The notes below the pieces were generated by a model. That model was not told the DNA's origin. It saw only the letters and a program-made list of their open reading frames with translations, and made no database searches. DNA of 64,000 nt, taken from positions 1 to 64,000 of the forward strand of contig NZ_FQXV01000013.1 in the NCBI RefSeq assembly GCF_900130065.1, read 5' to 3'. Below, one piece after another: positions 7,891 through 16,880 of the stretch (position 1 is the stretch's first letter; each line of letters begins with the position of its first letter). The stretch is from Sporobacter termitidis DSM 10068. GTDB taxonomy: Bacteria > Bacillota > Clostridia > Oscillospirales > Oscillospiraceae. The translations under genes and the position numbers were made by a program.

Positions 7891-9246
7891 ATGCAGGGGA
7901 GCGTTGTCGTTCCGCCGAAACCGTGCGTCGATGCCTGTAAGGATTGTTCCTACCAATGTACACAGAAAATTGTGCCGGTGCCAACCGTCGGCGAAGCCCT
8001 TGATATGTGGCTTGACGGCATCTGTTTTTCCAATGTCGAAACGGAAACGGTAGAGTTATCGGACGCGCTGAACCGCGTGTCCGCGGCGCCGGTCTATGCC
8101 AAATTCGATATTCCGGCCGCCAACTGCGCCATGCATGACGGCATCGCCGTCTGCCGGGCGCACTGCGAGGATAAATTTGCGTCGGGGAATCATACGCTGC
8201 TGCCGGATGCGTTCCGCCACTGCCCGATGGGCTCGGTTATCCCGGAGCAGTTCGACTCCATCGCGCACGCGGAGCAGTGCTGTCTGAACGACGACGGTAC
8301 CGCCACGCTTTTTCAGCTGCCGGTCCTCTACCAGAGCGTCCAGCTGAAGGGCGCGTCGATTGCCGGGGGCGAAAAGCTGATGGAAGCGGATGAGAAGCTC
8401 TCGCCGTCACATCTGGCAATCCTGCAGTATACCGGGCACACCGCCGTCCGGGTGAAGCGGCGGCCGAGGATCGCCGTCATCCCGGTGGGCGACGACCTGA
8501 AAGCGCCGGGAGAGGTTCCGGCCCCCGGCCAGAGCATCGACTGCGACAGCATTTATGTGCGGGCAACGGCCTTGCAATGCGGCGCCGAGGCGATGGTTTC
8601 GCGGCTCGTGCCCGACGACGGGGCGGCGATTGCCGAAGCCATCCGCAGGGAGCTGCCGACCTGCGATATTTTGGTGGTGATCGGCGGTGTGGGCAAGGGC
8701 GAGCATCGTTACGGCGATCACACGGTTGCCGCCGTGCGCGAAATGGGCAGGATTTCGTGCTACGGCGTCCTGCTGGGACCCGGCGGCAAAAACCTGCTTC
8801 TGGCCAGCGTTGAAGGCAAGCCCGTGCTGGGCATCCCGGGCCCGCCCCACGCGGCGATCATCATGACGGAATATTTCCTGCCGCCCATCATCGAACACTG
8901 GCTGGGCTGCCCCTGTTATGAACGGCAGACCGTTGAGGCAACGCTGGCAGAGGACTTTCCGACGCGCGGAGGAGGGAAGAGCATATGGGAACCCCGACTT
9001 CGCCTGGAGATGACCGGGCAGGGGTACTCGGCGCGTATTGTGGAGCGTATGGGCGACACCGTGGACAATTTCATCAACGCCGCGGCGTCCGTAGCCGTGA
9101 CCGGCGATCCGGCACAGTTTAAAGCGGGCGGAAAGGTCCGCGTCAAGCTCCTTTATGGGGAACGTACAATCGCGGCCAAAAGTCTGCGCCAACTAAAATC
9201 ACACGGCACAGCCGAAACCGGAACATCGCCAAATAAGGGAGAATGA
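7891..9246 (+). CDS. MoeA-like molybdopterin-biosynthesis protein with Cys-rich N-terminus
   Basis: Related to MoeA, which inserts molybdate (or tungstate) into adenylylated molybdopterin. The start at 7891 is set by AAGGAGG nine to ten bases upstream; 451 residues. Family landmarks are VPTVGEALDMW, LNRVSAAPVYAKFDIPAANCAMHDG (the MoeA N-terminal region), IAVIPVGDDL, SIDCDSIYVRATALQCGA, ILVVIGGVGKGEHRYGDHT and VLGIPGPPHAAII. The classic GGVSxGxxD is changed to GGVGKGEHRYGD and the LPGNP loop to IPGPP. Residues 12-23 carry C-x3-C-x2-C-x3-C before the MoeA domain, which is not usual. Its location inside an ABC uptake operon suggests coupling of oxyanion import to cofactor loading. Confidence 0.82.
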   Translation: MQGSVVVPPKPCVDACKDCSYQCTQKIVPVPTVGEALDMWLDGICFSNVETETVELSDALNRVSAAPVYAKFDIPAANCAMHDGIAVCRAHCEDKFASGNHTLLPDAFRHCPMGSVIPEQFDSIAHAEQCCLNDDGTATLFQLPVLYQSVQLKGASIAGGEKLMEADEKLSPSHLAILQYTGHTAVRVKRRPRIAVIPVGDDLKAPGEVPAPGQSIDCDSIYVRATALQCGAEAMVSRLVPDDGAAIAEAIRRELPTCDILVVIGGVGKGEHRYGDHTVAAVREMGRISCYGVLLGPGGKNLLLASVEGKPVLGIPGPPHAAIIMTEYFLPPIIEHWLGCPCYERQTVEATLAEDFPTRGGGKSIWEPRLRLEMTGQGYSARIVERMGDTVDNFINAAASVAVTGDPAQFKAGGKVRVKLLYGERTIAAKSLRQLKSHGTAETGTSPNKGE

Positions 9247-9250
9247 AGCT

Positions 9251-10273
9251 TTGAGAATTAGAAGCAGCCAATATTTTGGCGCTAAAATCATCATTCTTGT
9301 ATGTTTAACGGTCGTCCTGTTTTTCGGATCGTTTCTGGTGGGGCGGTATCCGATCCCGCCAAAAACCGTTGTCGGGATCATCCTGTCCAAATTTATACAT
9401 ATCCCCCAGACCTGGGACGCGACACTTGAGACCGTTGTTTTACAGGTTCGGCTTCCCCGGATTGCCCTCGGTATTCTGGTCGGCGGCGCGCTGTCCGTGT
9501 CCGGGGCCTCCTATCAGACGCTGTTCAAGAACCCCATGGTATCTCCGGATATCCTGGGTGTTTCCGCCGGGGCCGGGTTCGGTGCGGCGCTTGCCATGAT
9601 CCATAACGCGACGTGGTGGGAGATACAAACGTCGGCGTTTATTTTCGGCCTGATGGCCGTTCTGGCGGCATACCTGATTGCGTATGTCTTCGGGAAACAG
9701 ACGATTACAGTGCTGATTTTGGCCGGCATCGTCGTCTCGAGCCTGTTCCAGTCCCTGTTGTCGATTGTCAAGACGCTGGCCGATACGGAAAACGCTTTGC
9801 CGTCAATCACTTTCTGGCTCATGGGGGGCCTCGGGAAAGGAGCGAATAAAGATGTTCTTTTTTTACTGCCGGCGATGTTTCTATCCCTTCTGCTCATATT
9901 TTTATACCGAAACCAGATCAATGCCCTTGCCGCCGGGGAGGACGAGGCGACAACAATGGGCGTCAATGTACCGTTGGTCAAGATGATCGTCGTCGGCAGC
10001 TCGACGCTGATGACGGTGTGCGCGGTCAGTATCTGCGGGATCATCGGCTGGGTCGGGATGGTTGTCCCGCATATTGCCAGGATGCTCACCGGGGCAAATT
10101 ACTCGAAGCTGGTGGCCGCGTCATTTTTTATCGGCGGCGCGTTCCTGCTCGTTATAGACAATATCATCCGCGGCGTGGAAGGCGTCGAACTCCCGCTCGG
10201 CGTCCTGACGGCCCTTGTGGGAACGCCCGTCTTTGTGCTGCTTTTGTCAAGGGTCAAAAAGGGGTGGTCCTAG
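9251..10273 (+). CDS. FecCD-family ABC transporter permease
   Basis: Integral membrane permease of the BtuC/FecCD class, 340 residues with roughly ten hydrophobic segments. Characteristic stretches are VRLPRIALGILVGGALSVSGA followed by FKNPMVSPDILGVSAGAGFG, TFWLMGGLG, and GIIGWVGMVVPHIARML. The start is TTG, four bases after the MoeA-like stop; no ATG fits the N-terminal membrane segment. The ATPase start overlaps the stop by one base. The family transports ferric siderophores, haem, cobalamin, or molybdate/tungstate (MolB). Confidence 0.92.
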   Translation: MRIRSSQYFGAKIIILVCLTVVLFFGSFLVGRYPIPPKTVVGIILSKFIHIPQTWDATLETVVLQVRLPRIALGILVGGALSVSGASYQTLFKNPMVSPDILGVSAGAGFGAALAMIHNATWWEIQTSAFIFGLMAVLAAYLIAYVFGKQTITVLILAGIVVSSLFQSLLSIVKTLADTENALPSITFWLMGGLGKGANKDVLFLLPAMFLSLLLIFLYRNQINALAAGEDEATTMGVNVPLVKMIVVGSSTLMTVCAVSICGIIGWVGMVVPHIARMLTGANYSKLVAASFFIGGAFLLVIDNIIRGVEGVELPLGVLTALVGTPVFVLLLSRVKKGWS

Positions 10274-11061
10274 TGCTGGAAGTCCGTGATGTGAGCTTTT
10301 ATTACCGCCCGGACAGGCCCATCCTCAGGGATATCTCCCTGGAGCTCCGGAGCGGAGACATTCTCTGCCTTCTCGGCCCCAACGGGACGGGGAAAACGAC
10401 GCTGCTCAGATGCATTCTCTCCCTGAACAAAATCAAGGGCGGCAGCATCGCGCTGGAAGGGCAGGAGCTGTCGAAGGTCTCCGCAAAAAAACGGGCGGAG
10501 ATGATGGCTTATGTCCCCCAGGCATCAAGCGTAACATTCCCGTACGAGGCCGGCGAGATTGTCCTGATGGGGCGCGTGGCGCATCTGGCGCTCGGCAGCC
10601 GGCCGACGGAAAAAGATCGCAGGCGCGCCGAGGAAGCGATGGACAAGCTGGAAATAAGCCACTTGAGCAGATACCAGTTCAATGAAATGAGCGGCGGGGA
10701 AAAGCAAATGGTGCTCGTCGCGCGGGCTGTGGCGCAGCAGGCGAGGATTCTGATCATGGACGAGCCCACAGCAAATCTCGACTACTGCAATCAGGTGAAA
10801 ATGCTGAAGGTCATTAAAGTACTGGCTGAACAGGGCTATGCCATCCTTATGACCTCGCATTTCCCGGACCATGCGTTTCTGGCCTGCAGCAAAGCAGTTC
10901 TCATGCGGGACGGCGTCATCATGGCACAGGGCATGCCCGAAGAAGTCGTAACCACCGAGAATCTCACCGCGCTGTATTCGACGCCTGTCTGCGTCGCCGA
11001 GGCGAAGCTGGATTCGAAGGATACCGTGACGAAAGTCTGTATCCCGGTTATGAATAATTAA
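10273..11061 (+). CDS. ABC transporter ATP-binding protein (FecE/BtuD type)
   Basis: ATPase partner of the FecCD permease, about 262 residues. Walker A GPNGTGKTT, Q-loop YVPQ, signature MSGGEKQMVLVARAVAQ, Walker B ILIMDEPTANLDY and switch His MTSHFPDHAF are all intact. The GTG start at 10273 overlaps the permease stop (TAGTG), indicating translational coupling. A longer upstream reading frame exists but would run back through the permease gene. Confidence 0.92.
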   Translation: MLEVRDVSFYYRPDRPILRDISLELRSGDILCLLGPNGTGKTTLLRCILSLNKIKGGSIALEGQELSKVSAKKRAEMMAYVPQASSVTFPYEAGEIVLMGRVAHLALGSRPTEKDRRRAEEAMDKLEISHLSRYQFNEMSGGEKQMVLVARAVAQQARILIMDEPTANLDYCNQVKMLKVIKVLAEQGYAILMTSHFPDHAFLACSKAVLMRDGVIMAQGMPEEVVTTENLTALYSTPVCVAEAKLDSKDTVTKVCIPVMNN

Positions 11062-11080
11062 AAACGAAAGAGGTATAGGT

Positions 11081-12196
11081 ATGAAATCAATCAAACGGAT
11101 CACCACGCTGCTGCTGGCAATTCTTTTCGCCGCGGCCCTGCTCGCCGGGTGTGCCCAGAGCGGCCCGGCGGAGGGCACGCCTCCCGCCGCCACAACGTCA
11201 CAGCCCTCCGCGTCCTCAGAGCCGTCCGCTTCCGCACCGGCACAGCGCACGGTCACCGATATGGCGGGGCGCACCGTCACGCTGCCCGCCGAGATTAAAA
11301 AGATCGGCACGTTTGGATCGATCGGTGTTCTCAATGCTTTTGTTGAGACGATGGGTGCCGGCGACCTGATCTGCAACGAAGGCTCGCCCTCCTTTGTGAA
11401 GAGCCCCAGCTGGACAAAGTATCAATATCTGTTCACCCCGCAGATTAAGGACCTTACGCCGTTCCAGGGCGCTGACAGTGAGCTGCTGATGGAAAATATC
11501 CTCGCGGCCAAGCCGGATCTGTGCCTGACGATGGATTCAAGCCTGACGCAGCAGCTTGAGAAACAGGGCCTGACGGTCATCCAGCTTTCCTGGACGAAGA
11601 CGGAGGACGTCAAGCAGTGCATCACGCTCCTGGGCGACATCCTTAACAAACAGGATGTCGCTGCCGATTATCTCAAGTATTTCGACGACATGATGGCCAA
11701 AGCGGCGGACCTCACGAAAAACATCAAGCAGGAGGATAAAAAGACCGTTGTTTACGGTACTCCCAGCCAGTTTGCGCAGCCGCATTTAATCGCTGAATGG
11801 TGGATCGACAAGGCCGGCGGGATCAGCGTCACAGCCACCGCCAGAAAGGATTCAACAACAGAGTCGCTGACATACACCCTGGAGGATTTGCTCAAATGGA
11901 ATCCCCAATATATGTTCGTGTCCACCTCGTCGGAGAAGGACGCCGTCCTTAAAGATGCGCGCCTGGCCGGCATCACCGCAGTCAAGAACGGCGCCATTTA
12001 CATCGTCCCGCGCATTGCGCACGTCTGGGGCAATCGCACAACGGAGCAGCCTCTGACAATCCTGTGGGCGATCAACAAGCTGTATCCTGATCTTGTGCCG
12101 GACGAGGAGCTTGCCAAGGACATCTCATATTTCTACAGCCATTTCTTTAAATACGACTTCACCGACGATCAGATCAAGGAGATCATGGGTAAATAG
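11081..12196 (+). CDS. Second ABC substrate-binding lipoprotein of the operon
   Basis: 371-residue receptor lipoprotein with a signal ending in lipobox LLAGC and a long Pro/Ser/Ala linker. The folded part opens with RTVTDMAGRTVTLPAEIKKI, typical of FecB/BtuF-type proteins, and contains ENILAAKPDLCLTMDSSL. It begins 19 bases after the ATPase gene with a GAAAGAGG ribosome site. It is clearly related in layout to the first receptor (6619-7800) but diverged, so the transporter may have two receptors of different specificity. A strong bidirectional hairpin closes the operon. Confidence 0.85.
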   Translation: MKSIKRITTLLLAILFAAALLAGCAQSGPAEGTPPAATTSQPSASSEPSASAPAQRTVTDMAGRTVTLPAEIKKIGTFGSIGVLNAFVETMGAGDLICNEGSPSFVKSPSWTKYQYLFTPQIKDLTPFQGADSELLMENILAAKPDLCLTMDSSLTQQLEKQGLTVIQLSWTKTEDVKQCITLLGDILNKQDVAADYLKYFDDMMAKAADLTKNIKQEDKKTVVYGTPSQFAQPHLIAEWWIDKAGGISVTATARKDSTTESLTYTLEDLLKWNPQYMFVSTSSEKDAVLKDARLAGITAVKNGAIYIVPRIAHVWGNRTTEQPLTILWAINKLYPDLVPDEELAKDISYFYSHFFKYDFTDDQIKEIMGK

Positions 12197-12221
12197 CAGA
12201 CGGAAGCTCCATAATAAATAA

Positions 12222-12265
12222 CAGTACCCCGGCGTCTGCGCTTAAACGCGGACGCCGGGGTACTG
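12222..12265. terminator. Large bidirectional hairpin between convergent operons
   Basis: A 19-bp stem with one G-U pair (CAGTACCCCGGCGTCTGCG and its partner) and loop CTTAAA lies between the plus-strand ABC operon and the minus-strand oxidoreductase. The minus-strand side is followed by TTATTTATTA. Confidence 0.7.
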
Positions 12266-12325
12266 CAATGTAAAAAGGGGCGCGGCGGCGGTCTTCACAG
12301 CCGATCCCGTTATTGGACCTGCAGC

Positions 12326-13768
12326 TCACGGCAATATAGCGCCGTGTGTCAGTAATTCGCTTCTCAGCGCGGTAAAGCTGACGTGTCTGACACCGACACC
12401 GTCTTTTACGGCAATTGCGGCCGCGGCTCCCGCTGCCTGACCGAAACACATGCAATGCGGGATCAGATTGAAAAACTCACTGAAATCGTGATCGGCGGAG
12501 AAGGCGCGGCAGGCCACGAGCAACCCCTCCGTTTCCTTCGGCACCAGCGCCCGATAAGGAATATATGTTTTGGGATGCAGCAGCGACGCTTCGCCCCGGT
12601 CGTTATCCGCAAAGACGGCGATCGTATCGTCGAACGGCTGGTCAGTGTCCATATCCCGCCCGGTGAGAAAATATTCGCCGACAATTCTGCGCCCGCCGGA
12701 GGTCCCAAGCTGCGGCGCGGTCAGCATGATAAAGCTTTTTTCAAAGCCCGGCATGTATTTCCTCAATAATTCCCAGGTCCTGACGGATTGGTTTCGCGTC
12801 GTCACATCGATATGGGTCATCTCCTCCGGCTCCGTCTGATGTAAGGAGCCTATAAGACGATGAACCCAGACAACACCTTCATGCTGCTTTAAAAGGCCTC
12901 TGGAAAAGTGCGGCAGGCCTCCCGCTTTGACGATTGCCTGGGTCGCCTCCTTATACTGCTCGGGCGCGGTATTCATAAAGTCATCGTACTTTTCAAGGTC
13001 AACATTGGCAATCCAATAGACAAAGCCAAATTGGGCGATCCTGGAGCCGGGTATCATATAATCCGTTGTTTCCGCGCCCGTCCCCGGCAGGAGATCGCCG
13101 TCGCCGGAGCAATCGATCACAACCTTACCGAGGAGCGCCTGCCGCCCCGCCTTGCTTTCCACAATAACGCCTTTTACCGTATTGCCGTCCATAATGGGCG
13201 CGGTTACCCAGGTGTGCAGGAGCAGCTCGGCGCCGGCTTCCGAGAGCATCGTGTTCATCTCGTCTTTGGCAACCTCGGGGTCAATGACCGCCGTATATAA
13301 TACGACGTATTTCCCTTCCTTGTTTTTTCTGATGTAGAAATGCATCATATTCGCTTTGAGGTAAGTATCGACAACCGACGATTCGCTTTTACCCCAGAAG
13401 CATTTTTCGGGGAAGCATGCCGCGCCGCGCGCTGCCAATCTGTCTATAACTTCCTGACAAAAACCGCCGATGTGCTGCGTGCCATAGATATCGCTTAAAT
13501 TCGGGATGATATTGACAAGACCTCCGGTGGACATGCCGCCGAGATGACCGTATCTTTCAATGAGAATCGTCTTCGCTCCGCCGCGCGCCGCCGATACTGC
13601 CGCCGCAATGCCTCCGGGACCTCCGCCAACCACGATGACGTCCGTTTCGCGTATTATTTTAGTTTCTCTTTGAGCTTCGGTCATTGTTTTTGCTTTGGCA
13701 ATACCCTTTTTTTCAAACTGGTGAGGCATATCGTAGTTATGATAGACTTCCGCGCCGTATTGAGCCAT
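12326..13768 (-). CDS. FAD-dependent oxidoreductase
   Basis: Cytoplasmic flavoprotein of about 480 residues in the FAD_oxidored/heterodisulfide-reductase-A-like group. The dinucleotide-binding motif is VIVVGGGPGGIAAAVSAARGG (near residue 50), followed by HLGGMSTGGLVN. The C-terminal FAD segment is RALVPKETEGLLVACRAFSADH. The start at 13768 is fixed by GGAGG seven bases upstream; a longer frame to 13837 lacks this. It is transcribed divergently from the old-yellow-enzyme-like gene, and both use flavin. Substrate unknown. Confidence 0.85.
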   Translation of the reverse strand: MAQYGAEVYHNYDMPHQFEKKGIAKAKTMTEAQRETKIIRETDVIVVGGGPGGIAAAVSAARGGAKTILIERYGHLGGMSTGGLVNIIPNLSDIYGTQHIGGFCQEVIDRLAARGAACFPEKCFWGKSESSVVDTYLKANMMHFYIRKNKEGKYVVLYTAVIDPEVAKDEMNTMLSEAGAELLLHTWVTAPIMDGNTVKGVIVESKAGRQALLGKVVIDCSGDGDLLPGTGAETTDYMIPGSRIAQFGFVYWIANVDLEKYDDFMNTAPEQYKEATQAIVKAGGLPHFSRGLLKQHEGVVWVHRLIGSLHQTEPEEMTHIDVTTRNQSVRTWELLRKYMPGFEKSFIMLTAPQLGTSGGRRIVGEYFLTGRDMDTDQPFDDTIAVFADNDRGEASLLHPKTYIPYRALVPKETEGLLVACRAFSADHDFSEFFNLIPHCMCFGQAAGAAAAIAVKDGVGVRHVSFTALRSELLTHGAILP

Positions 13769-13887
13769 AAAAATACCTCCATAAGCAATTTGTATATATA
13801 GTAACACAGGATAAGTATTATCTGCCAGAATTTTCATGCCGCAATTTTGCTTTAGCTTATATTAGATAGATTTCATGGAGGACATGA

Positions 13888-13916
13888 TTGAACTTGTCCG
13901 CCGCTTGTGATAATCT
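13888..13916 (+). promoter_or_regulatory. Promoter of the NADH:flavin oxidoreductase gene
   Basis: TTGAAC and TAATCT separated by 17 bases, about 28 bases before the start codon. Confidence 0.5.
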
Positions 13917-13944
13917 GGGAAAAAATTAATATCGGAGGCTCAAT

Positions 13945-15969
13945 ATGGCAGGTCAGTATGAAGCGCTTTTCATGCCTATGAAAATCGGCGGCATCACGGT
14001 TAAAAACAGAATCGTCCTGTGCGCCATGGGCGGTACAAATCCCATCGGCTTTGACGGACACTTTGAAGAGAAAACCCGCGCCTATTACCTGGAACGCGCC
14101 AAGGCCAACGTCGGGCTGATTATCCCGGGCGTCATCGGGGTAAAGGGTATGACGGGCGGCTGGCTGTACGAGTCGGAGGCGCTGTTCATGGGGCCGGTCA
14201 AGAGCCTGATGGACGATATCCACCAATACGGCGCGAAATTCTTTATGCAGCTGGGCGCCGGCTTTGGCCGGGTGCAGTTCATGATCCCCGGCGCGGACAT
14301 GCGCGCCGACGCTTTCAAGGATGTCATGGTCGCGCCGTCCGACGGCCTGCCCAATGTCTGGGACCCGGCCATCAAGCACCGGGGGCTCACCCGTGAGGAA
14401 ATCCGTCAGATCATCGATGCCTATGGTAAAACGGCCGCGCTGTGCAAACGGGCGGGAATCGACGGCGTGGAGATCCACGCCGTTCACGAGGGATACCTGC
14501 TGGACCAGTTTTCCATCCTGAACACGAACCACCGGACGGACGAGTACGGCGGCTCTTTGGAAAATCGCCTCCGCTTTGCCACCGAAATCATTAAGGCGGT
14601 CAAGGCCGCCTGCGGGGCCGACTATCCCGTCTCCGTGCGCTATAGCGTGGCCAGCAAGATGCGCGGCTTCAACGCGGGCGCGCTCCCCGGCGAAAACTAT
14701 GTGGAATTCGGCAGAAGCATGGAGGAGAGCCCTGCGGCCGCCCGCATCCTCGAGGCCGCCGGCGCCGATATGCTCAATGCGGACAACGGCTCCTACGATT
14801 CCTGGTACTGGGCCCATCCGCCCGTCTACATGCCCATGGCCTGCAATCTGCCGGAGGTCACGTACATCAAGAATTTTGTCAGTATTCCCGTCGTGTGCGC
14901 CGGGAAGATGAACGACCCCGATATTGCGGCGCGCGCCGTTGAATCAGGCGCGGTGGACGCCGTCGGCATCGCCCGGGCGCTGCTGGCCGACCCCCAGTGG
15001 TGCGACAAGGTCCGCGACGGACAGCTTGCCGACATTCGGCCCTGCATCGGCTGCCACAACGGCTGCTTCCCGATCAGCCACTTCAAGGGCAACCCCTGCG
15101 GCTTCGGGCCTATGGGCGCCTGCGCCATCAACCCCGTTACCATGCGTGAAGAGGAGCTGGCGCTCAGGCCGGCCTCGGTCAAAAAGAAAATCGCCGTGAT
15201 CGGCGGCGGCATCGGCGGCATGGAGGCCGCGCGCCTGTTAACGATGCGCGGCCATGACGTGACGCTGTACGAAAAGAGCGGCCGTCTGGGCGGTGTGTTC
15301 GTTGCCGCCGCGGCCCCTGATTTCAAAGAGCACGACAAGGCGCTGATTCAGTGGTATGGCCGCCAGCTGAAGAAGCTCGGCGTCACCGTCAGTCTGAATA
15401 CCGAAATCACCGCGGCGCAGCTTGCAGGCCTTAATGCCGACGAGATCATCGTCGCCACGGGTTCCGTCCCCAAAAAGCTGCCGGTTCCCGGCTTTGACGG
15501 CATCAATACGATCGAAGCGGTTGACTATCTGATGGGCAAAAAGCAGGCCGGCAATACGGTGGCGATCATCGGCGGCGGCCTGACAGGCTGCGAAATCGCG
15601 TATGACCTGGCCCTCAAGGGGAAAAAGGCGGTCATCGTGGAAATGCAGGACGATATCCTGAAGATCATGGGCCTCTCCGCGGCCAATTCCGAAATGCTGC
15701 GGGAGATCGTCCGTTACTATGGGATCGACGTTTACACGTCCGCCGCTTTGTCCGAAATCAGGGATAACGGCGTCCTGGTCAAAATGGAGACAGGCGCGCA
15801 GTTCATTCCCGCGGACTCCGTGATTTTGTCCGTTGGCTATACCTCTTACGTCCCGTTTGACGGCGATGCCCTGCCCGGCGGTAAGGTGCATGTGCTGGGC
15901 GACGCCGCCAAGGTTGGCAATCTGATGACGGTGATTAACCAGGCCTATGAGGTGGCCTACAGACTGTAA
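13945..15969 (+). CDS. NADH:flavin oxidoreductase / 2,4-dienoyl-CoA reductase-like enzyme
   Basis: Three-cofactor reductase (FMN, [4Fe-4S], FAD) of 674 residues, the normal size for the 2,4-dienoyl-CoA reductase and trimethylamine dehydrogenase family. Residues 1-360 form the old-yellow-enzyme barrel with GIDGVEIHAVHEGYLLDQF and RTDEYGGSLENRLRF. Near residue 367 CIGCHNGC and following cysteines provide the cluster site. Near residue 418 the GGGIGGMEAARLL motif binds FAD, and IIGGGLTGCEIAYDLA near 540 binds NAD(P)H. GGAGG precedes the ATG. It likely reduces an activated double bond; the substrate is not evident. Confidence 0.9.
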   Translation: MAGQYEALFMPMKIGGITVKNRIVLCAMGGTNPIGFDGHFEEKTRAYYLERAKANVGLIIPGVIGVKGMTGGWLYESEALFMGPVKSLMDDIHQYGAKFFMQLGAGFGRVQFMIPGADMRADAFKDVMVAPSDGLPNVWDPAIKHRGLTREEIRQIIDAYGKTAALCKRAGIDGVEIHAVHEGYLLDQFSILNTNHRTDEYGGSLENRLRFATEIIKAVKAACGADYPVSVRYSVASKMRGFNAGALPGENYVEFGRSMEESPAAARILEAAGADMLNADNGSYDSWYWAHPPVYMPMACNLPEVTYIKNFVSIPVVCAGKMNDPDIAARAVESGAVDAVGIARALLADPQWCDKVRDGQLADIRPCIGCHNGCFPISHFKGNPCGFGPMGACAINPVTMREEELALRPASVKKKIAVIGGGIGGMEAARLLTMRGHDVTLYEKSGRLGGVFVAAAAPDFKEHDKALIQWYGRQLKKLGVTVSLNTEITAAQLAGLNADEIIVATGSVPKKLPVPGFDGINTIEAVDYLMGKKQAGNTVAIIGGGLTGCEIAYDLALKGKKAVIVEMQDDILKIMGLSAANSEMLREIVRYYGIDVYTSAALSEIRDNGVLVKMETGAQFIPADSVILSVGYTSYVPFDGDALPGGKVHVLGDAAKVGNLMTVINQAYEVAYRL

Positions 15970-16044
15970 GAGCTCAAGCAAGCTTCCGGCGTCAGGTAAA
16001 ACTCCGGGACGCGCGTGCCGCCACCATGAAAACATTTAGCGCGC

Positions 16045-16371
16045 TCATCTCGATTCGCTCGATTTCCCGGACAGCCTTCCCATCACGCCAACAAATAACA
16101 GTATCATTCCCAGCAGGGCAACAATAACTGTAATTATGAACGCTACATTAATCCAGGCAGTGGAAATAATATCACTCGCAGAAGTACCTCGAGAACCGCT
16201 GACGCTTACCTGAGGACTCCAGTATACTATGCCATTATTCCACATATAAAAACGAAAAAATTGCACGACAATTATCTCAAAGGACAACGCTAATAGCCCA
16301 AGACTTGAGGCAATTGTTCCAGCAGTAATTAACGTGGAGCTATGCGCGTTCCATTTCAAAAAATTCTTCAT
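16045..16371 (-). CDS. Small membrane protein, function unknown
   Basis: About 108 residues starting MKNFLKWNAH, with two hydrophobic segments (TLITAGTIASSLGLLALSFE onward, and AWINVAFIITVIVALLGMIL onward) separated by a Ser/Gly-rich loop, and a basic C-terminus. A frame extending to 16458 exists, but a TATAAT-like box on the minus strand at 16441-16446 would place the transcript start inside it, favouring the start at 16371. No recognised domain. Confidence 0.5.
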   Translation of the reverse strand: MKNFLKWNAHSSTLITAGTIASSLGLLALSFEIIVVQFFRFYMWNNGIVYWSPQVSVSGSRGTSASDIISTAWINVAFIITVIVALLGMILLFVGVMGRLSGKSSESR

Positions 16372-16587
16372 TTCCCCTATTCTTCCTTCCTTTTTATTCG
16401 CAATCCTTGAAATGATAAGCAATGGATTTATAACACGACAATTATACTCGATTTCCAATATTGCTTGAATATTATATTTTATCCTGTAAATAGAACGGTT
16501 TCGTGCCGAGATTTATACCGCCATGATTTGACGAATTGTAAATATAGGAAGTTCCCAATTACCCACTTATCATAACAAAAGGCAGGC

Positions 16588-16634
16588 CAAATCCGAACTT
16601 TTTTCCATAGGGAGAAGGGTTCGGGTTTGTTTTG
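16588..16634 (+). terminator. Terminator-like hairpin upstream of the SLH protein promoter
   Basis: An 11-bp stem with one G-U pair (CAAATCCGAAC/GTTCGGGTTTG) followed by TTTTGTTTATAAATTTG. It precedes the promoter at 16712 and would insulate the large surface-protein gene from upstream transcription. Confidence 0.55.
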
Positions 16635-16711
16635 TTTATAAATTTGATGCATATTAAGACCAGATGGTTGAATCGTCCGAGCGACAGGTTTTCTGTTTGA
16701 TGGAGTATTCC

Positions 16712-16740
16712 TTGACGAACAGTCCGCCTTGTGGTAATAT
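16712..16740 (+). promoter_or_regulatory. Strong promoter of the FMN/SLH surface protein
   Basis: TTGACG and TAATAT separated by exactly 17 bases. Transcription would start near 16747, at the edge of the duplicated palindromic leader. Confidence 0.7.
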
Positions 16741-16745
16741 CTGAC

Positions 16746-16868
16746 TTGGTCAGGATTACCTGATCAAAAAAACATGTCAAAGTTAGATTGATCTAACTAA
16801 AAGTTCTGATTGGTCAGGATTGCCTGACCAAAAAAATATCCAGAAGTTAGATTATTCTAACTAAAAGT
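16746..16868 (+). repeat. Tandem duplication of a two-palindrome leader element
   Basis: Two imperfect copies with a period of about 64 bases, starting near 16746 and 16810. Each contains TGGTCAGG-ATT-RCCTGAYCA, then a run of seven A, then AGTTAGA-N4-TCTAACT. The changes between copies preserve both palindromes. The repeats begin at the predicted transcription start, so they are operators or leader hairpins. Confidence 0.75.
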
Positions 16869-16880
16869 GAGGAGATTATT

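Noticed and set aside
13873..14817. 314-residue open frame on the minus strand
   Set aside because: Antisense to the NADH:flavin oxidoreductase gene and without domain features.
16746..16868. CRISPR array
   Set aside because: Only two copies, no unique spacers between conserved repeats, and the units are internally palindromic regulatory DNA; no cas genes are in the window.
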